A stretch of 64,000 bases of DNA from CAVYWD01 sp963772225 (GCA_963772225.1 CAVYWD010000008.1:415160-479159); one strand, 5' to 3'; shown: positions 1 to 8,177, counted from the first letter of the stretch. The notes: generated by a model not told the origin, from the letters alone. Numbers and translations are program-made.

Positions 1-1
1 C

Positions 2-970
2 ATCGATGGCACGCATCGGAACAGCGGCGACCCCAACCCGGCGAACAGCTGCCAGAGTTGCCAGCCAGCGTCTTCTGTGTCGGCCTGGACCAACCTCGGC
101 GATGGTGTTGGTTGCGGCTCAGGCGAGATTTGCCGTTCCGCGCAGTGTCAGCCTGCCTGCTGGATCGACAATACGTTCTATGCTTCCGATGCCATCTCCG
201 CTAGTAACCCGTGCCAAAGCTGTCAGCCGGCAAAGTCCACCCAGGGGTGGTCTGGGCTGGCGGACGGAAAGGGCTGCGACACAGGGAAGGTTTGCAGTAA
301 TGTGTCGTGCCAGTCGGGCTGCTGGATCGGCTCTAAGTTTTACGCACAGGGCGCGGCGAATCCGTCGAACGCCTGCCAGACGTGTCAGCCGACGGTGACT
401 GCGACGAGCTGGACCTCTCTCTCGGACGGGTCGAGCTGCGGGAGCGGCCTGGTGTGCAGCGGCGTGACTTGCAAGGCGGGGTGCGTCATTGGCGGCACCT
501 ACTATGCCAGCAGCGCGCAGAATCCGTCGGATCCTTGCAAGAGCTGCATGCCGGCGACGTCGACGACTTCCTGGTCCAATACGGCAAGCGGGGCTTCTTG
601 CGGTACGGCGTCCACGTCGGTTTGTGTCCAGGGTGCGTGCTTGAATGGGTGCTGGATTGATGGGAACTACTACCCGAACGGAACAAGCGTGGCCACGAGC
701 GTCTGTCAGGTCTGCCGCGCGTCGCTATCGACGAAAAATTGGTCCAATAATACAAACGGCCTCTCGTGTGGCGTCGCGGTCGCCAACGGTGCCTGGTCTT
801 GCTCCAATGGTTCCTGTAGCCTCGTCTGTGTCTCCGGCTACGAGGCGTGCGGAAGTGAATGCGATACACCGGCTAACTACTGCACAGACTGGAACTGCGG
901 CTCCTGCGGGAATAGGTGTCCGGCTTTGACCCAGTGGTGCGGTCCCGGTTGTGTGTGCCAAGACCAGTAG
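2..970 (+). CDS. Cysteine-rich tandem-repeat surface protein, 3' part only
   Basis: The reading frame is already open at the first complete codon, so the gene begins upstream of the window; the GTG at 77 lies inside a repeat and is not the start. The visible 322 residues are tandem units of about 45-50 residues. A typical unit is CWIDxxxY, then NPxxxCQSCQPA, a tryptophan, xLxDGxxC, and a final CxxxxC. Regular cysteine spacing suggests disulphide-bonded modules in an exported protein. The last 70 residues are a different Cys-rich tail with CGSxC and WNCGSCGNRC motifs. Such repeats are common in large myxobacterial exported proteins, but I recognise no specific function. Expect a signal peptide upstream of the window. 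Confidence 0.75.
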   Translation: MDGTHRNSGDPNPANSCQSCQPASSVSAWTNLGDGVGCGSGEICRSAQCQPACWIDNTFYASDAISASNPCQSCQPAKSTQGWSGLADGKGCDTGKVCSNVSCQSGCWIGSKFYAQGAANPSNACQTCQPTVTATSWTSLSDGSSCGSGLVCSGVTCKAGCVIGGTYYASSAQNPSDPCKSCMPATSTTSWSNTASGASCGTASTSVCVQGACLNGCWIDGNYYPNGTSVATSVCQVCRASLSTKNWSNNTNGLSCGVAVANGAWSCSNGSCSLVCVSGYEACGSECDTPANYCTDWNCGSCGNRCPALTQWCGPGCVCQDQ

Positions 971-989
971 GCGTTTTCGCGGCGAGGTG

Positions 990-1014
990 TACATATTTCC
1001 GCTACATATTTCCG
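990..1014. repeat. Short tandem duplication in A/T-rich spacer
   Basis: The 12-mer tacatatttccg occurs twice, separated by one base, just after the stop codon of the Cys-rich gene. The block is notably A/T-rich for this genome. It could be part of a promoter or regulator site, but nothing more can be shown. Confidence 0.4.
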
Positions 1015-1244
1015 TTGTACGGACCTCATCTTCAGCTCGTGAAGTGGAGTGCGTGGAGGAGTGAATGGGCGTTGTGTCCGGATTGCAATAAATGAAGCTT
1101 CTACTCAATTCGAAAGTTCGAAATGGGTTTGGATCTTGTTCCCGACGTAATTCCATAGCTTGCGGCATCTTTCCTGTGCGGGAGTGGGTCCTTCGGGGAT
1201 CATACGTGTCCGAGCGCCGTATTAATCACCTGGAGGACCCATGG

Positions 1245-1410
1245 TCATTGAACCGGGCTGCCGCTCAGTTCGACGAAGCCGACGAAGCGCACCGCGCTCT
1301 CCGGCGAGGCGAGCGCGATCCGCTACTTGTCCAGTCGCGCCATCCGCTCATGCAGCGACCGCTACCCGATGCCGAGCACCCGCGAAACGGGGCACAGCCG
1401 GGGCTGCGAG
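1245..1410 (-). pseudogene. Decayed Fis-type HTH relic (sigma-54 activator C-terminus?)
   Basis: Read on the minus strand, one frame gives SRVLGIG, a stop, RSLHERMARLDK, another stop, and then about 25 more residues to a final stop. The first two pieces resemble the Fis-type DNA-binding helix-turn-helix at the C-terminus of NtrC-like activators (pattern xLGIxRRxLxxRM). Two in-frame stops and no upstream AAA+ domain mean it cannot be functional. It is a short match seen by eye, so it may be coincidence. Confidence 0.3.
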
Positions 1411-1641
1411 CCAGGGCGGCCTTACTTCAGAGGGGCTCGGGCCTCGGCTCGCGCTTCGTCCGACTCCGACCCCAGTGCTCGATTCCCCGCGGCCGATTCC
1501 CAAGTTTCTCCCAGAGGAAACTGCTGCGGAAAGGGTGCCGGGGCCGGCGCGCCAGGATCCACGCAAGGACACCCTTCACCGACTCGAGAGGGAGCCGGGT
1601 GAACCAGCGATTTGATCTGGGCCTAGAGGCTGGCCATGCAG

Positions 1642-1675
1642 AAAAGGGGTGACGGGCCCAATGTCCCGTCACCCC
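1642..1675 (-). terminator. Rho-independent terminator of the cytochrome gene
   Basis: A perfect 11-bp stem (1646-1656 with 1665-1675) with an 8-nt loop is followed on the minus strand by TTTT (AAAA at 1642-1645). It sits about 55 nt after the stop codon of the minus-strand decaheme cytochrome gene, as expected for its terminator. Confidence 0.8.
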
Positions 1676-1729
1676 TGTGCCATCATTTCCGACTACGCGG
1701 CGGGGCGGCGCCCGTCGCGCGGGCCTCGC

Positions 1730-4492
1730 CTAGAGCCCCTTGCTCCATGTGTTGAACAGGTTCTGGTGATCCGCACCCGCGGTCGGGTGGCAGATCTCGC
1801 AACTTTCGACCTGTGCGCCGGTGACGGCCGAGGAGGAGGTCGTCGTCTGGCCAATGGTGTACATGAGGTAGGAAGTTACGTTGCTCAGGGTCGTGGCATC
1901 AGTCGACGTGACGGAGGTGCCATTCACGGTGGTGTGCGCGTAGAACGCCGAAAGCTTCGAGGCGTCGTCCGCGTTGATCATTTGGGCGCGGTGGCAAGCG
2001 CCGCATGCACGCTCGGCGGGGCCAGTGATCTGGGCGGGAATGGTGTTCGGGATGTTACGGGTGCCTTTCGCGAAGGCAGAGGAGGCCGAGATGACTCCCG
2101 GCAGCGACTTGGCCTGGTCGGGGACGTTGTAGGTGACCGGAACGGTCGCGCTCGATGTGGTGTGGCATGCCTCGCAGTTCAATGTTCCCGCAAAGTTCGG
2201 GAAGTTGCCATTGATGAAGTCGGCGTAGCGCAACTCTGTTGTCGCGTCAGTCATGTCGAGGCCAGTTTTGCCGCCAATGCTCTGGTGCTGCATTGAGTGC
2301 GCTGCGTGAATGAACGAGTCAATAGAGCGCGACTGCATTTCGAACGAGTTCGCGCCGACTCCAACCCAGTGGCATACACGGCAAGCGACCGGACCGGCGC
2401 TGCCATTGAGCGGGGCGTGGAAGGTTGTGCCGAGCGCGTCGTGGCACTTGTTGCACTTCGCCCAGTCGACGATCGCGGAGCCGGGCGGGCTTGTGTTGAC
2501 CGCCCCGGACGGGATTTCGACGGCGAAAGTGGCGCCTGTGACTGCGATGGGTGGGTCGTAGACGCCGGTGTTCTGGGTGCCCGGTGTCGTGTACTCCTTC
2601 GTGCTGATGTCTTTCGTCTGGTCGAGACCGATGGCAGGAAGGAGGTTGACCTGAACGCGTTTTACGATGCCCGCACTTATGAGATTCGCCCAGGTGCCGA
2701 GGTGGGCCGTGGCGGTCCAAGAAGTGACGTCGGGAGTGGTTGTCCCAGGGTCGAGCGCCAGGCGACTGGCGTTGTTGGACGATAGGCCAGTCGTGCGGCT
2801 CAACGCGCCGTCAGTGTACTCGAGGAGGCTGGTGCCGTCGGAGGCTGAACCGTGCCCGCTGACCACGAAGTCTTTGGTGTCGTAGCCGTAGAGCGAGATG
2901 CCGACGGTCGGCTTCACCTTGGCGTTGGTCACGGTTCCCGTGATGCTGAACGGGATCGTGAGTACGTTGCCGTCGCCGTCCCAAGTCGTGCTGCCGACGG
3001 TCACCTTGATGCTGTCCGACCAGCGCGTGCCTTTGGCGTCCGAGTAGATGGCCGTGTTGTAGCCGGCGTGCATTTTGCTGAACACCGGTGCGCCGAGGCC
3101 GTCGCCGCCGGTGTAGTGGCATTTGGTACACAGTGCGGGGTTCGCGGTGACACCGGTTTTGGTTGCGACAGTGGCATCGTCCGTCGCCTTGTAGAGATCG
3201 GCAGTCCCGCCGGACAAGAAAATGCTGTGCTGACTGGTGACGCCCCTGTTTGCCCAGATAGCGGCGAGGGATGGCGCGCGGCCGCTGTCAACGCCGCCGG
3301 TGTAGCCGCCACTGGTCGAATCAATGGTCGTTAGGCCCGGGTTAGTGTCCTTGTTCAACTCAGGGCCAGAGACCGGGTGGCAGCTCTTGCAGACGGTGGG
3401 CACGAAGTTGTCGTTGCTGAGGATTTGGTCGACGTTGCCGGCATGGCAAGCCACGCAGTTCGACATGGACTGCGGATAGTTGAACTCCATCGAGTGCGAG
3501 TTGTGGACGTCGTTCATGAGGTTCATCGAATAGGCGTACTTGGTGACAACGGCTGCCGGCAGCTTTCCGTTGTTGCTCGCCAGGTCGGAAGCGTAATGCG
3601 CCGGATCGTCTGCCTTCACAAACCAATCCCCGTCCGAGCCAAGCTTCTGATCGGTGTGGCAGGCCTTGCACGAAACGAAGTTGTTGAGGCCGGAGACGAC
3701 AGCCTCGCGATAGCCGTGCTTGGCGAAGGGCGTGCCGTGGCAGTTCTGGCACCCAGTGACGTTGGCGGCCGAGGTGTACGGAACGGCGCCGTAGACCTTG
3801 GACGCGCTGGCGACGTTGCCCGCGAGATAGTAGTTGTTGGTGCCCGGCGGCGCCGGAATCACGGATTTAGTGGTGACGTAGCCGTACACGAACGCGCTCG
3901 TTGAGGTCTCCACCGTGACGGGCGGGGTCGCTGCGGTGGCGGTGTATTGCGCGCCGTTGCCGTCGGCAGTGAAGCCCTTGAAGTGAATTCCGCTGAAGCC
4001 GAAAGTCTTCGTGGTGGTGAAGCTATCCGATGAAGCGTCATAATAGCCCGCGGTGAAGGACGTCTTCCCGGCGGTATTCGCAAGGGTGTCGTCGCACACG
4101 GAGTTCGGGCAGAACAAAGCCGCCGGCTTAAGGGTGAAGGTCAGGGTAGCGGTGTTGGTTCCGTTCACCGGTGCTGTCACGACGCCGTCGATCGAGAGCG
4201 AGAGCTTGCCCGCGACGCCGCTCACCCCGTTGGCCCCATTCGTGCCGTTCGTGCCGTTCGTGCCGTTGGTTCCGTTCGTGCCGTTGCTCCCGTTGCTCCC
4301 GTTGCTTCCATTCGTGCCGTCGTTGACGGCGGCGCTCGTGCCGTCGCTGCAGGTGACGGTCGCGACGCCGGCGTCGTTCGTGGCGACGGTACACGACGAG
4401 CCGTTGGTGCCCGCTGACCCCTTACATGCCGATACAGCGAGTAAAGCCGCAAAGAGGACGGATGGCACTCTGATGCGTGATTTCAAATGCAT
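1730..4492 (-). CDS. OmcA/MtrC-family decaheme c-type cytochrome lipoprotein
   Basis: Predicted outer-surface multiheme cytochrome for extracellular electron transfer. The 920-residue protein starts at the ATG preceded by GGAGG about 6 nt upstream; the longer open frame to 4567 has no such signal. A lipoprotein signal ends in LAVSAC (lipid-anchor Cys23). Residues 59-94 are twelve Gly-X-Y triplets, mostly Gly-Thr-Asn or Gly-Ser-Asn, forming a collagen-like stalk. From about residue 247 to 900 there are exactly ten CxxCH heme sites: CQNCH, CKACH, CVACH, CKSCH, CTKCH, CNKCH, CRVCH, CEACH, CGACH and CEICH. They fall in two groups of five around a beta-rich region, the layout of OmcA/MtrC proteins. 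No MtrA- or MtrB-like partner or cytochrome maturation gene is visible nearby. The gene stands alone with its own terminator. Confidence 0.9.
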   Translation of the reverse strand: MHLKSRIRVPSVLFAALLAVSACKGSAGTNGSSCTVATNDAGVATVTCSDGTSAAVNDGTNGSNGSNGSNGTNGTNGTNGTNGTNGANGVSGVAGKLSLSIDGVVTAPVNGTNTATLTFTLKPAALFCPNSVCDDTLANTAGKTSFTAGYYDASSDSFTTTKTFGFSGIHFKGFTADGNGAQYTATAATPPVTVETSTSAFVYGYVTTKSVIPAPPGTNNYYLAGNVASASKVYGAVPYTSAANVTGCQNCHGTPFAKHGYREAVVSGLNNFVSCKACHTDQKLGSDGDWFVKADDPAHYASDLASNNGKLPAAVVTKYAYSMNLMNDVHNSHSMEFNYPQSMSNCVACHAGNVDQILSNDNFVPTVCKSCHPVSGPELNKDTNPGLTTIDSTSGGYTGGVDSGRAPSLAAIWANRGVTSQHSIFLSGGTADLYKATDDATVATKTGVTANPALCTKCHYTGGDGLGAPVFSKMHAGYNTAIYSDAKGTRWSDSIKVTVGSTTWDGDGNVLTIPFSITGTVTNAKVKPTVGISLYGYDTKDFVVSGHGSASDGTSLLEYTDGALSRTTGLSSNNASRLALDPGTTTPDVTSWTATAHLGTWANLISAGIVKRVQVNLLPAIGLDQTKDISTKEYTTPGTQNTGVYDPPIAVTGATFAVEIPSGAVNTSPPGSAIVDWAKCNKCHDALGTTFHAPLNGSAGPVACRVCHWVGVGANSFEMQSRSIDSFIHAAHSMQHQSIGGKTGLDMTDATTELRYADFINGNFPNFAGTLNCEACHTTSSATVPVTYNVPDQAKSLPGVISASSAFAKGTRNIPNTIPAQITGPAERACGACHRAQMINADDASKLSAFYAHTTVNGTSVTSTDATTLSNVTSYLMYTIGQTTTSSSAVTGAQVESCEICHPTAGADHQNLFNTWSKGL
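4211..4318 (-). repeat. 9-nt tandem repeat encoding collagen-like Gly-X-Asn tract
   Basis: About twelve 9-nt units inside the cytochrome gene encode Gly-X-Y triplets (GTN, GSN, GAN, GVS, GVA). Unit sequences are nearly identical (plus-strand unit gtgccgttc), so copy number could vary by slippage and change the length of the stalk between lipid anchor and heme domain. Confidence 0.85.
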
Positions 4493-5123
4493 TTCTTGCC
4501 TCCAGCTTCGAGTTGCTTCACGTGTTGGGAATGCCGAGGCGCCCTTCGTTCGTTCCATCGACGACACCGACCGATGCGTGCGAAGAGCCTGCAGACCGCC
4601 GAGTCGGCCTGCACCTCCACGGCGCGCAGAGCCTACGCCGAAAAATCAACAGAAGGGAGTGGGAAACGACTCTTCCCCTCACCAGGGTCGGCGGGCACCG
4701 CGCGACGCCCTTTGACTGGGGCCGGCGCGCCCGGATTGGGATGTCATGAAATTGACGCGAAATTGCGTCCAGGTATGATTGCCGGGCGCGCTGCAAGTGA
4801 CAATAGTGTCCGGCTGGCCCGGGCTCGCGGGTCCCGAACCTGCGCGTTTGTTAGAGCGCAGAAGGCGCACTCGTCCGATTTTCCTAGGGGTTGGCGGGGA
4901 ACGCACCCCTCCATCGAGCAGCTTCTCGGAGTGGCAGGCCCGGCTCCAAAGGATCGCGGAGGGAGCAATCGCCGAAGGCTTGGCCGGGCCTCAGGCGGGC
5001 CTCGAGCCGCCCCTCGGGTCACGCCACCCGCAAGGCGAGTCGGGAGGCGCTCGGCCCCGAGCCCTCATCGTCCTGAGGCGCCTCCCCAGGTCCGCCGCGC
5101 AAGGATCCCCGCGCCTTCGTCGC
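4493..5123. other. Intergenic region between cytochrome and glnB
   Basis: About 630 bp with no convincing gene. It must hold the cytochrome promoter (minus strand) and the 3' end of the glnB transcript. A plus-strand promoter-like pair, TTGACG (4752-4757) and TATGAT (4774-4779) with a 16-bp spacer, points away from the cytochrome and leads into no recognisable plus-strand gene. Confidence 0.5.
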
Positions 5124-5462
5124 CTACAGCGCGTCCGGACCCGACTCGCCGGTGCGGATGCGGACCGTCCCGCCGAGCTCGAGCACGAAGATCTTCCCGT
5201 CGCCGATCTTCCCGGTCCGGGCCGCCCGCGTAATGGTCTCCAACACTTGCGGAAGCTGCGCGTCGTCGATAGCGAGCTCAATCTTCGCCTTGGGCACGAA
5301 ATCGACCTGATACTCCGCGCCCCGATAAATCTCCGTGTGTCCCCGCTGCCTGCCGTAGCCTTTGGTCTCGGTCACGGTCATGCCCGCAATGCCGAGGGCG
5401 TTGAGCGCTTGCCGAACTTCGTCGAGGCGGTTCGGCTTGACGATGGCGATGACGAATTTCAT
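5124..5462 (-). CDS. glnB: Nitrogen regulatory protein PII
   Basis: A 112-residue PII signal protein, the usual family length. PII senses 2-oxoglutarate, ATP/ADP and glutamine status and controls targets such as glutamine synthetase adenylylation, NtrB or ammonium channels. The start is the ATG preceded by AAAGGA; the upstream open frame has shadow composition. The T-loop (about residues 37-55) is intact and contains GHTEIYRGAEY, with the uridylylation target Tyr51. The B-loop near the C-terminus carries TGKIGDGKIFV. Its modifying enzyme GlnD is at 56785-59469 in this window, though not adjacent. No amtB or glnA lies next to it, which favours a GlnB rather than GlnK label, but that split is not firm. 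Confidence 0.93.
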   Translation of the reverse strand: MKFVIAIVKPNRLDEVRQALNALGIAGMTVTETKGYGRQRGHTEIYRGAEYQVDFVPKAKIELAIDDAQLPQVLETITRAARTGKIGDGKIFVLELGGTVRIRTGESGPDAL

Positions 5463-5692
5463 AGGGGTTCCTTTCGCAGCGGGCGGAGCGGCCCTCGACG
5501 CCTCGGGCTTTCGCAAGGCTCCACGTCGCACCGGGTTTCTCGCCACCCTACGCGACCGGGAATGGGCGAGGAGCGCCCGCGACCTCCCGACAGCGCGGCG
5601 GCCGCTCCGAGGGAACGAATCGTCTCGCCGAAAGGTCGAAGACTCCCCGCCCGGAGGTCGGCCAAGCGCATCGGCTCGAGGGAAATTCGCTT

Positions 5693-6802
5693 CTAAGAGG
5701 AGGCGGCGAGCCATCGCGCGGGGGCGAGCAGCGCGGCAAGCGGATGCGGCGCGCCCTGGACCCGCTTCGCCGCGAGCTCACCCGCGCCCACGCCCGCGGT
5801 CATCCCGTGGCCGCCCAGGCCCGAGAGCCAGTGGAGCCCCGCCACTCGAGGGTCAGGCCCTGCCACCAGGCCGCGGTCGGGGGCGAACGTCCTCAGGCAC
5901 GCCCATCCCCGCCGCACCGAAGCGTCGCTGAGCGCCGGCGCCACGCGCGCGAGCTTCTCCGCCAAGAGCTCCAGCGCCCGCGGCGACTCGGGAGGCAGGC
6001 ACGGCGCGAAGGCGTCCTCGTCGCAAGGGCTGGCGAGGGCGCCGCCCGACTCGGGCCGGTAGTAGACCTCGTCCTCATCAACGCACCAGGCGATGGGCGA
6101 GTCCGGAGGCAGCGGCACGCGCGGCGAAATCTGCGCCAGGTGCCGCCGCATGGGCGCAAGAGGAAGCGCCGCCCCCGCCCCTTCGCCCAGCCCCGCGGAC
6201 CAAGCCCCGGCCGCGATGACCACCGCGCCCGCCCCGAGGACCTCGCCGCTCGCGAGCCGCACTCCGGCGACCCGGCCGCCGCGCACTTCCACGGCCTCGG
6301 CCGGCGCGCTCAACAGGAGGCGGGCGCCGCTGCGCCGCGCGGCCTCTGCCAGCCCGGAGGTGATCGCGTGGATGTCCATCACCCCGTCTCCCGGAATGTG
6401 GATGCCCACCGCCGCCGTGCCCCCGGCGAGCGGCGGGGAGCGCCGAACGAGCTCCGGCCGCTCCAGCACCGCGTGCTGCACGCCGTTCGCTCGCGCCACT
6501 GCCAGCAGCGGCTCGAGCGAGCGCGCCGACCGCGCCACGAGGAGCTGGCCGGTCTCGCGGAGCCAGGCGCCGCGCGGCAGCAGCTCGTCGATGAGCTCCC
6601 GGCTGCGCAGCGCGAGGGCGGGCACCCCGGCCGACAGGTCGAGCACCCGGAAGATGGCGGCGTTCCGCCCGGAGCTATGGGAGGCGAAGAGCGCCTCGCG
6701 CTCGACGAGCGCGACCGCGCCGGCGCGCGAGCGCGAAAGGCTCCAGGCGACGGACAGCCCGGCAATCCCCCCACCGATGACGACGACGTCGGCGGTTTTC
6801 AC
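5693..6802 (-). CDS. FAD-dependent amino-acid oxidoreductase (DAO family)
   Basis: A 369-residue flavoprotein of the D-amino-acid oxidase/glycine oxidase superfamily. The N-terminus is a Rossmann fold with VVVIGGGIAGLS and an acidic residue at the end of the second strand (LVERE). HSSGRNAA next to the flavin resembles D-arginine dehydrogenase (DauA-like) proteins, so oxidation of an amino acid or imine is likely; the substrate cannot be read. GLGGHGMT near the C-terminus is the second FAD contact. I chose GTG at 6802 over ATG at 6850 because the latter lies inside the palindromic repeat at 6845-6885 and homologous proteins start just before the Rossmann strand. No strong Shine-Dalgarno sequence is visible. 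It stands alone downstream of the DUF559 unit and upstream of glnB on the same strand. Confidence 0.8.
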   Translation of the reverse strand: MKTADVVVIGGGIAGLSVAWSLSRSRAGAVALVEREALFASHSSGRNAAIFRVLDLSAGVPALALRSRELIDELLPRGAWLRETGQLLVARSARSLEPLLAVARANGVQHAVLERPELVRRSPPLAGGTAAVGIHIPGDGVMDIHAITSGLAEAARRSGARLLLSAPAEAVEVRGGRVAGVRLASGEVLGAGAVVIAAGAWSAGLGEGAGAALPLAPMRRHLAQISPRVPLPPDSPIAWCVDEDEVYYRPESGGALASPCDEDAFAPCLPPESPRALELLAEKLARVAPALSDASVRRGWACLRTFAPDRGLVAGPDPRVAGLHWLSGLGGHGMTAGVGAGELAAKRVQGAPHPLAALLAPARWLAASS

Positions 6803-6844
6803 GGGCGGGGAATCTAGCAGGTTCGAGACCTGAAGTCGCAGAGA

Positions 6845-6885
6845 CCTCATCCCCCGACCCCTGCCCCGCTCGCGGGGCAGGGGAG
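6845..6885 (+). repeat. 41-bp palindromic repeat, left copy
   Basis: The left copy of a hairpin repeat has a perfect 11-bp stem (6858-6868 with 6873-6883) and a CTCG loop, preceded by CCTCATCCCCCGA. It matches the reverse complement of 7339-7379 at 37 of 41 positions. Two of the differences are a compensating G-C to T-A swap inside the stem. It sits upstream of the DUF559 gene. Confidence 0.85.
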
Positions 6886-6958
6886 TGCCGACCGCAAGGC
6901 TTTGCTCCGGCTGCGGCGCGTCGGACTGCTCGGGTACTGTGGATTTGGGGGGAAAGTC

Positions 6959-7513
6959 ATGAAACAGGGCATCGAGATCGGCGGTTTCCGCTACCGGCAG
7001 GCGGTCGAGCGCGCGCGAGATTTCCGCCGGTCGCCAACCCGAACAGAAGCAGCGATGTGGGAGGCGCTTCGCTCAAGAAGACTCTCAGGGCTCAAGTTCA
7101 GGCGACAGCACCCTGTCGGGCCATTCTGCCTAGACTTCTACTGTCCGGAGCATCGGCTGGCCGTAGAGATCGACGGGCCGGTCCACGAACACCAATCGGA
7201 GCAGGACGACCTCAGGCAAAGACAGATCGAGGAACAAAACATCCGGTTCGTGCGACTAACCAACGCCGAAGTAGAAAAGGACCTAAAAGAAGCACTCGCA
7301 AAGATCCTCCGAGTCGTCGCCCAAGTCCCGCGCCGAGTCACCCCTTCCCCGCGAGCGGGGAAGGGGACGGGGGATGAGGCACCAAAAACCCCGCATACCC
7401 AACGACGCTCGAGAAGTCCTGGCTCGCCTCACCCGAGTGGCCGTAGCGCACCAGCCGCGCGCGTCGGGCGCCGAGTGCGCGCGCCGCCGCCAGCACCGCC
7501 GCGGTGGGAATGA
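6959..7513 (+). CDS. DUF559 endonuclease-fold protein
   Basis: A DUF559 protein, distantly related to Vsr and the PD-(D/E)xK nuclease fold. The ATG at 6959 follows a GGGGGGA Shine-Dalgarno sequence; the upstream open frame has no support. The core covers residues 1-125: Glu30 in the first helix, FRRQHPVGPFCLDFYC leading to Asp59, and AVEIDG with Glu70 and Asp72. These match the expected catalytic positions. From about residue 127 the frame runs through the right palindromic repeat and then antisense to the MEMO gene, so the last 55-60 residues are probably not native. The gene is enclosed by inverted copies of a hairpin repeat. DUF559 genes are often solitary and poorly understood; the role is unknown. 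Confidence 0.8.
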   Translation: MKQGIEIGGFRYRQAVERARDFRRSPTRTEAAMWEALRSRRLSGLKFRRQHPVGPFCLDFYCPEHRLAVEIDGPVHEHQSEQDDLRQRQIEEQNIRFVRLTNAEVEKDLKEALAKILRVVAQVPRRVTPSPRAGKGTGDEAPKTPHTQRRSRSPGSPHPSGRSAPAARVGRRVRAPPPAPPRWE

Positions 7514-8177
7514 AGCCGCACATCGAGAGACTCCGCTCCTGCACGACGCGGTAGAGCCCCTCGGGGTCCACCTGCTCGATGCGCTCGATGGCCAGCGCGT
7601 CGAGCTCCCGCGCTTCGTCCGCCGGCAGGTAGTGGGACATGTCCGTGGACGCCACGAGCAGCACCTCGCCGCCCCTCTGGCGGACGACCTCTGCGAGGGC
7701 CTCGCCGAGCGCGACGCACTCGAGCGAGCTCAGCCGGGCGAGGCAGATGGGAACCACGGCCACCGACGGGTTGCGAGCCCGCAGGAAAGGAAGCTGTACC
7801 TCGACGGCGTGCTCCGCCGCGTGTGCCGCCGCGTCCTCGGTGAGCCCCGCGCGCTCGGCGAGCTCCGCGGCGAGCTCCTCGTCCACCGGCACGTCCCCGC
7901 CCGGAAGTGCCCAAAGGCCCCTGGGCCAGAGCGAGCGCCGCGCCCCGAGACCGGTGTGGTTGGGGCAGAGCACCACGGCGCTCGCGGGGACCTCCACCTG
8001 GGCGTAGGTCGCTCCCGCCACGGGGCCGCTGTACGCGTAGCCCGCGTGCGGCGCTACTACCGCGAGCGCTCGCCTCGGCCGCACCTCGCCCAGGTGCCGG
8101 GCCACTTCGCGCGCGAGCGCAGCCGGGCTCAGAGGATAGAACTGGCCCGCCACCGCGGGCTGGCGCATCGCGAACAT
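7338..8177 (-). CDS. amrB: AmmeMemoRadiSam system protein B (MEMO1 family)
   Basis: A 279-residue MEMO-family protein. It opens with RQPAVAGQFYP and contains the family motifs APHAGYAYSGP, CPNHTG, AEHAVEVQLPFL, STDMSHY and the late GHSGEAS. The family is related to extradiol dioxygenases and carries a metal-binding His/Asp/Cys set, but its bacterial reaction is not settled. It is the second gene of a minus-strand pair behind the radical SAM partner (59-nt gap), the usual neighbour. The last dozen codons lie within the palindromic repeat at 7339-7379, which has replaced or extended the natural C-terminus. The AMMECR1 (A) component is not visible in this window. ATG 8168 is an alternative start. 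Confidence 0.9.
   Translation of the reverse strand: MFAMRQPAVAGQFYPLSPAALAREVARHLGEVRPRRALAVVAPHAGYAYSGPVAGATYAQVEVPASAVVLCPNHTGLGARRSLWPRGLWALPGGDVPVDEELAAELAERAGLTEDAAAHAAEHAVEVQLPFLRARNPSVAVVPICLARLSSLECVALGEALAEVVRQRGGEVLLVASTDMSHYLPADEARELDALAIERIEQVDPEGLYRVVQERSLSMCGFIPTAAVLAAARALGARRARLVRYGHSGEASQDFSSVVGYAGFLVPHPPSPSPLAGKG
7339..7379 (-). repeat. 41-bp palindromic repeat, right inverted copy
   Basis: Inverted copy of the repeat at 6845-6885, with an 11-bp stem (7341-7351 with 7356-7366) and a CGAG loop. It overlaps the 3' ends of both convergent genes (DUF559 and MEMO) and supplies the C-terminal codons of each. It may also act as a bidirectional terminator, although no U-run follows. 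Confidence 0.85.

Larger units (their letters stand above)
971..1641. other. Gene-poor intergenic stretch
   Basis: No convincing gene lies between the Cys-rich protein and the terminator of the cytochrome gene. Open frames here have arginine/serine-rich shadow composition and no plausible start context. Two features stand out: a short A/T-rich tandem repeat at 990-1014 and a decayed helix-turn-helix relic on the minus strand at 1245-1410. Confidence 0.55.

Noticed and set aside
1092..1652. 186-codon open frame on the plus strand
   Set aside because: Arg/Ser-rich shadow composition, no ribosome site and no recognisable motif; it overlaps the HTH relic in antisense.
4752..4779. Plus-strand promoter-like pair TTGACG and TATGAT with 16-bp spacer
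   Set aside because: No plus-strand gene follows; the next feature is the 3' end of minus-strand glnB. It could drive a small RNA, but no terminator or structure supports that.
6845..6885. CRISPR-like or attenuator reading of the palindrome
   Set aside because: Only two copies, inverted, and about 450 bp apart with a gene between. There is no spacer array and no leader.
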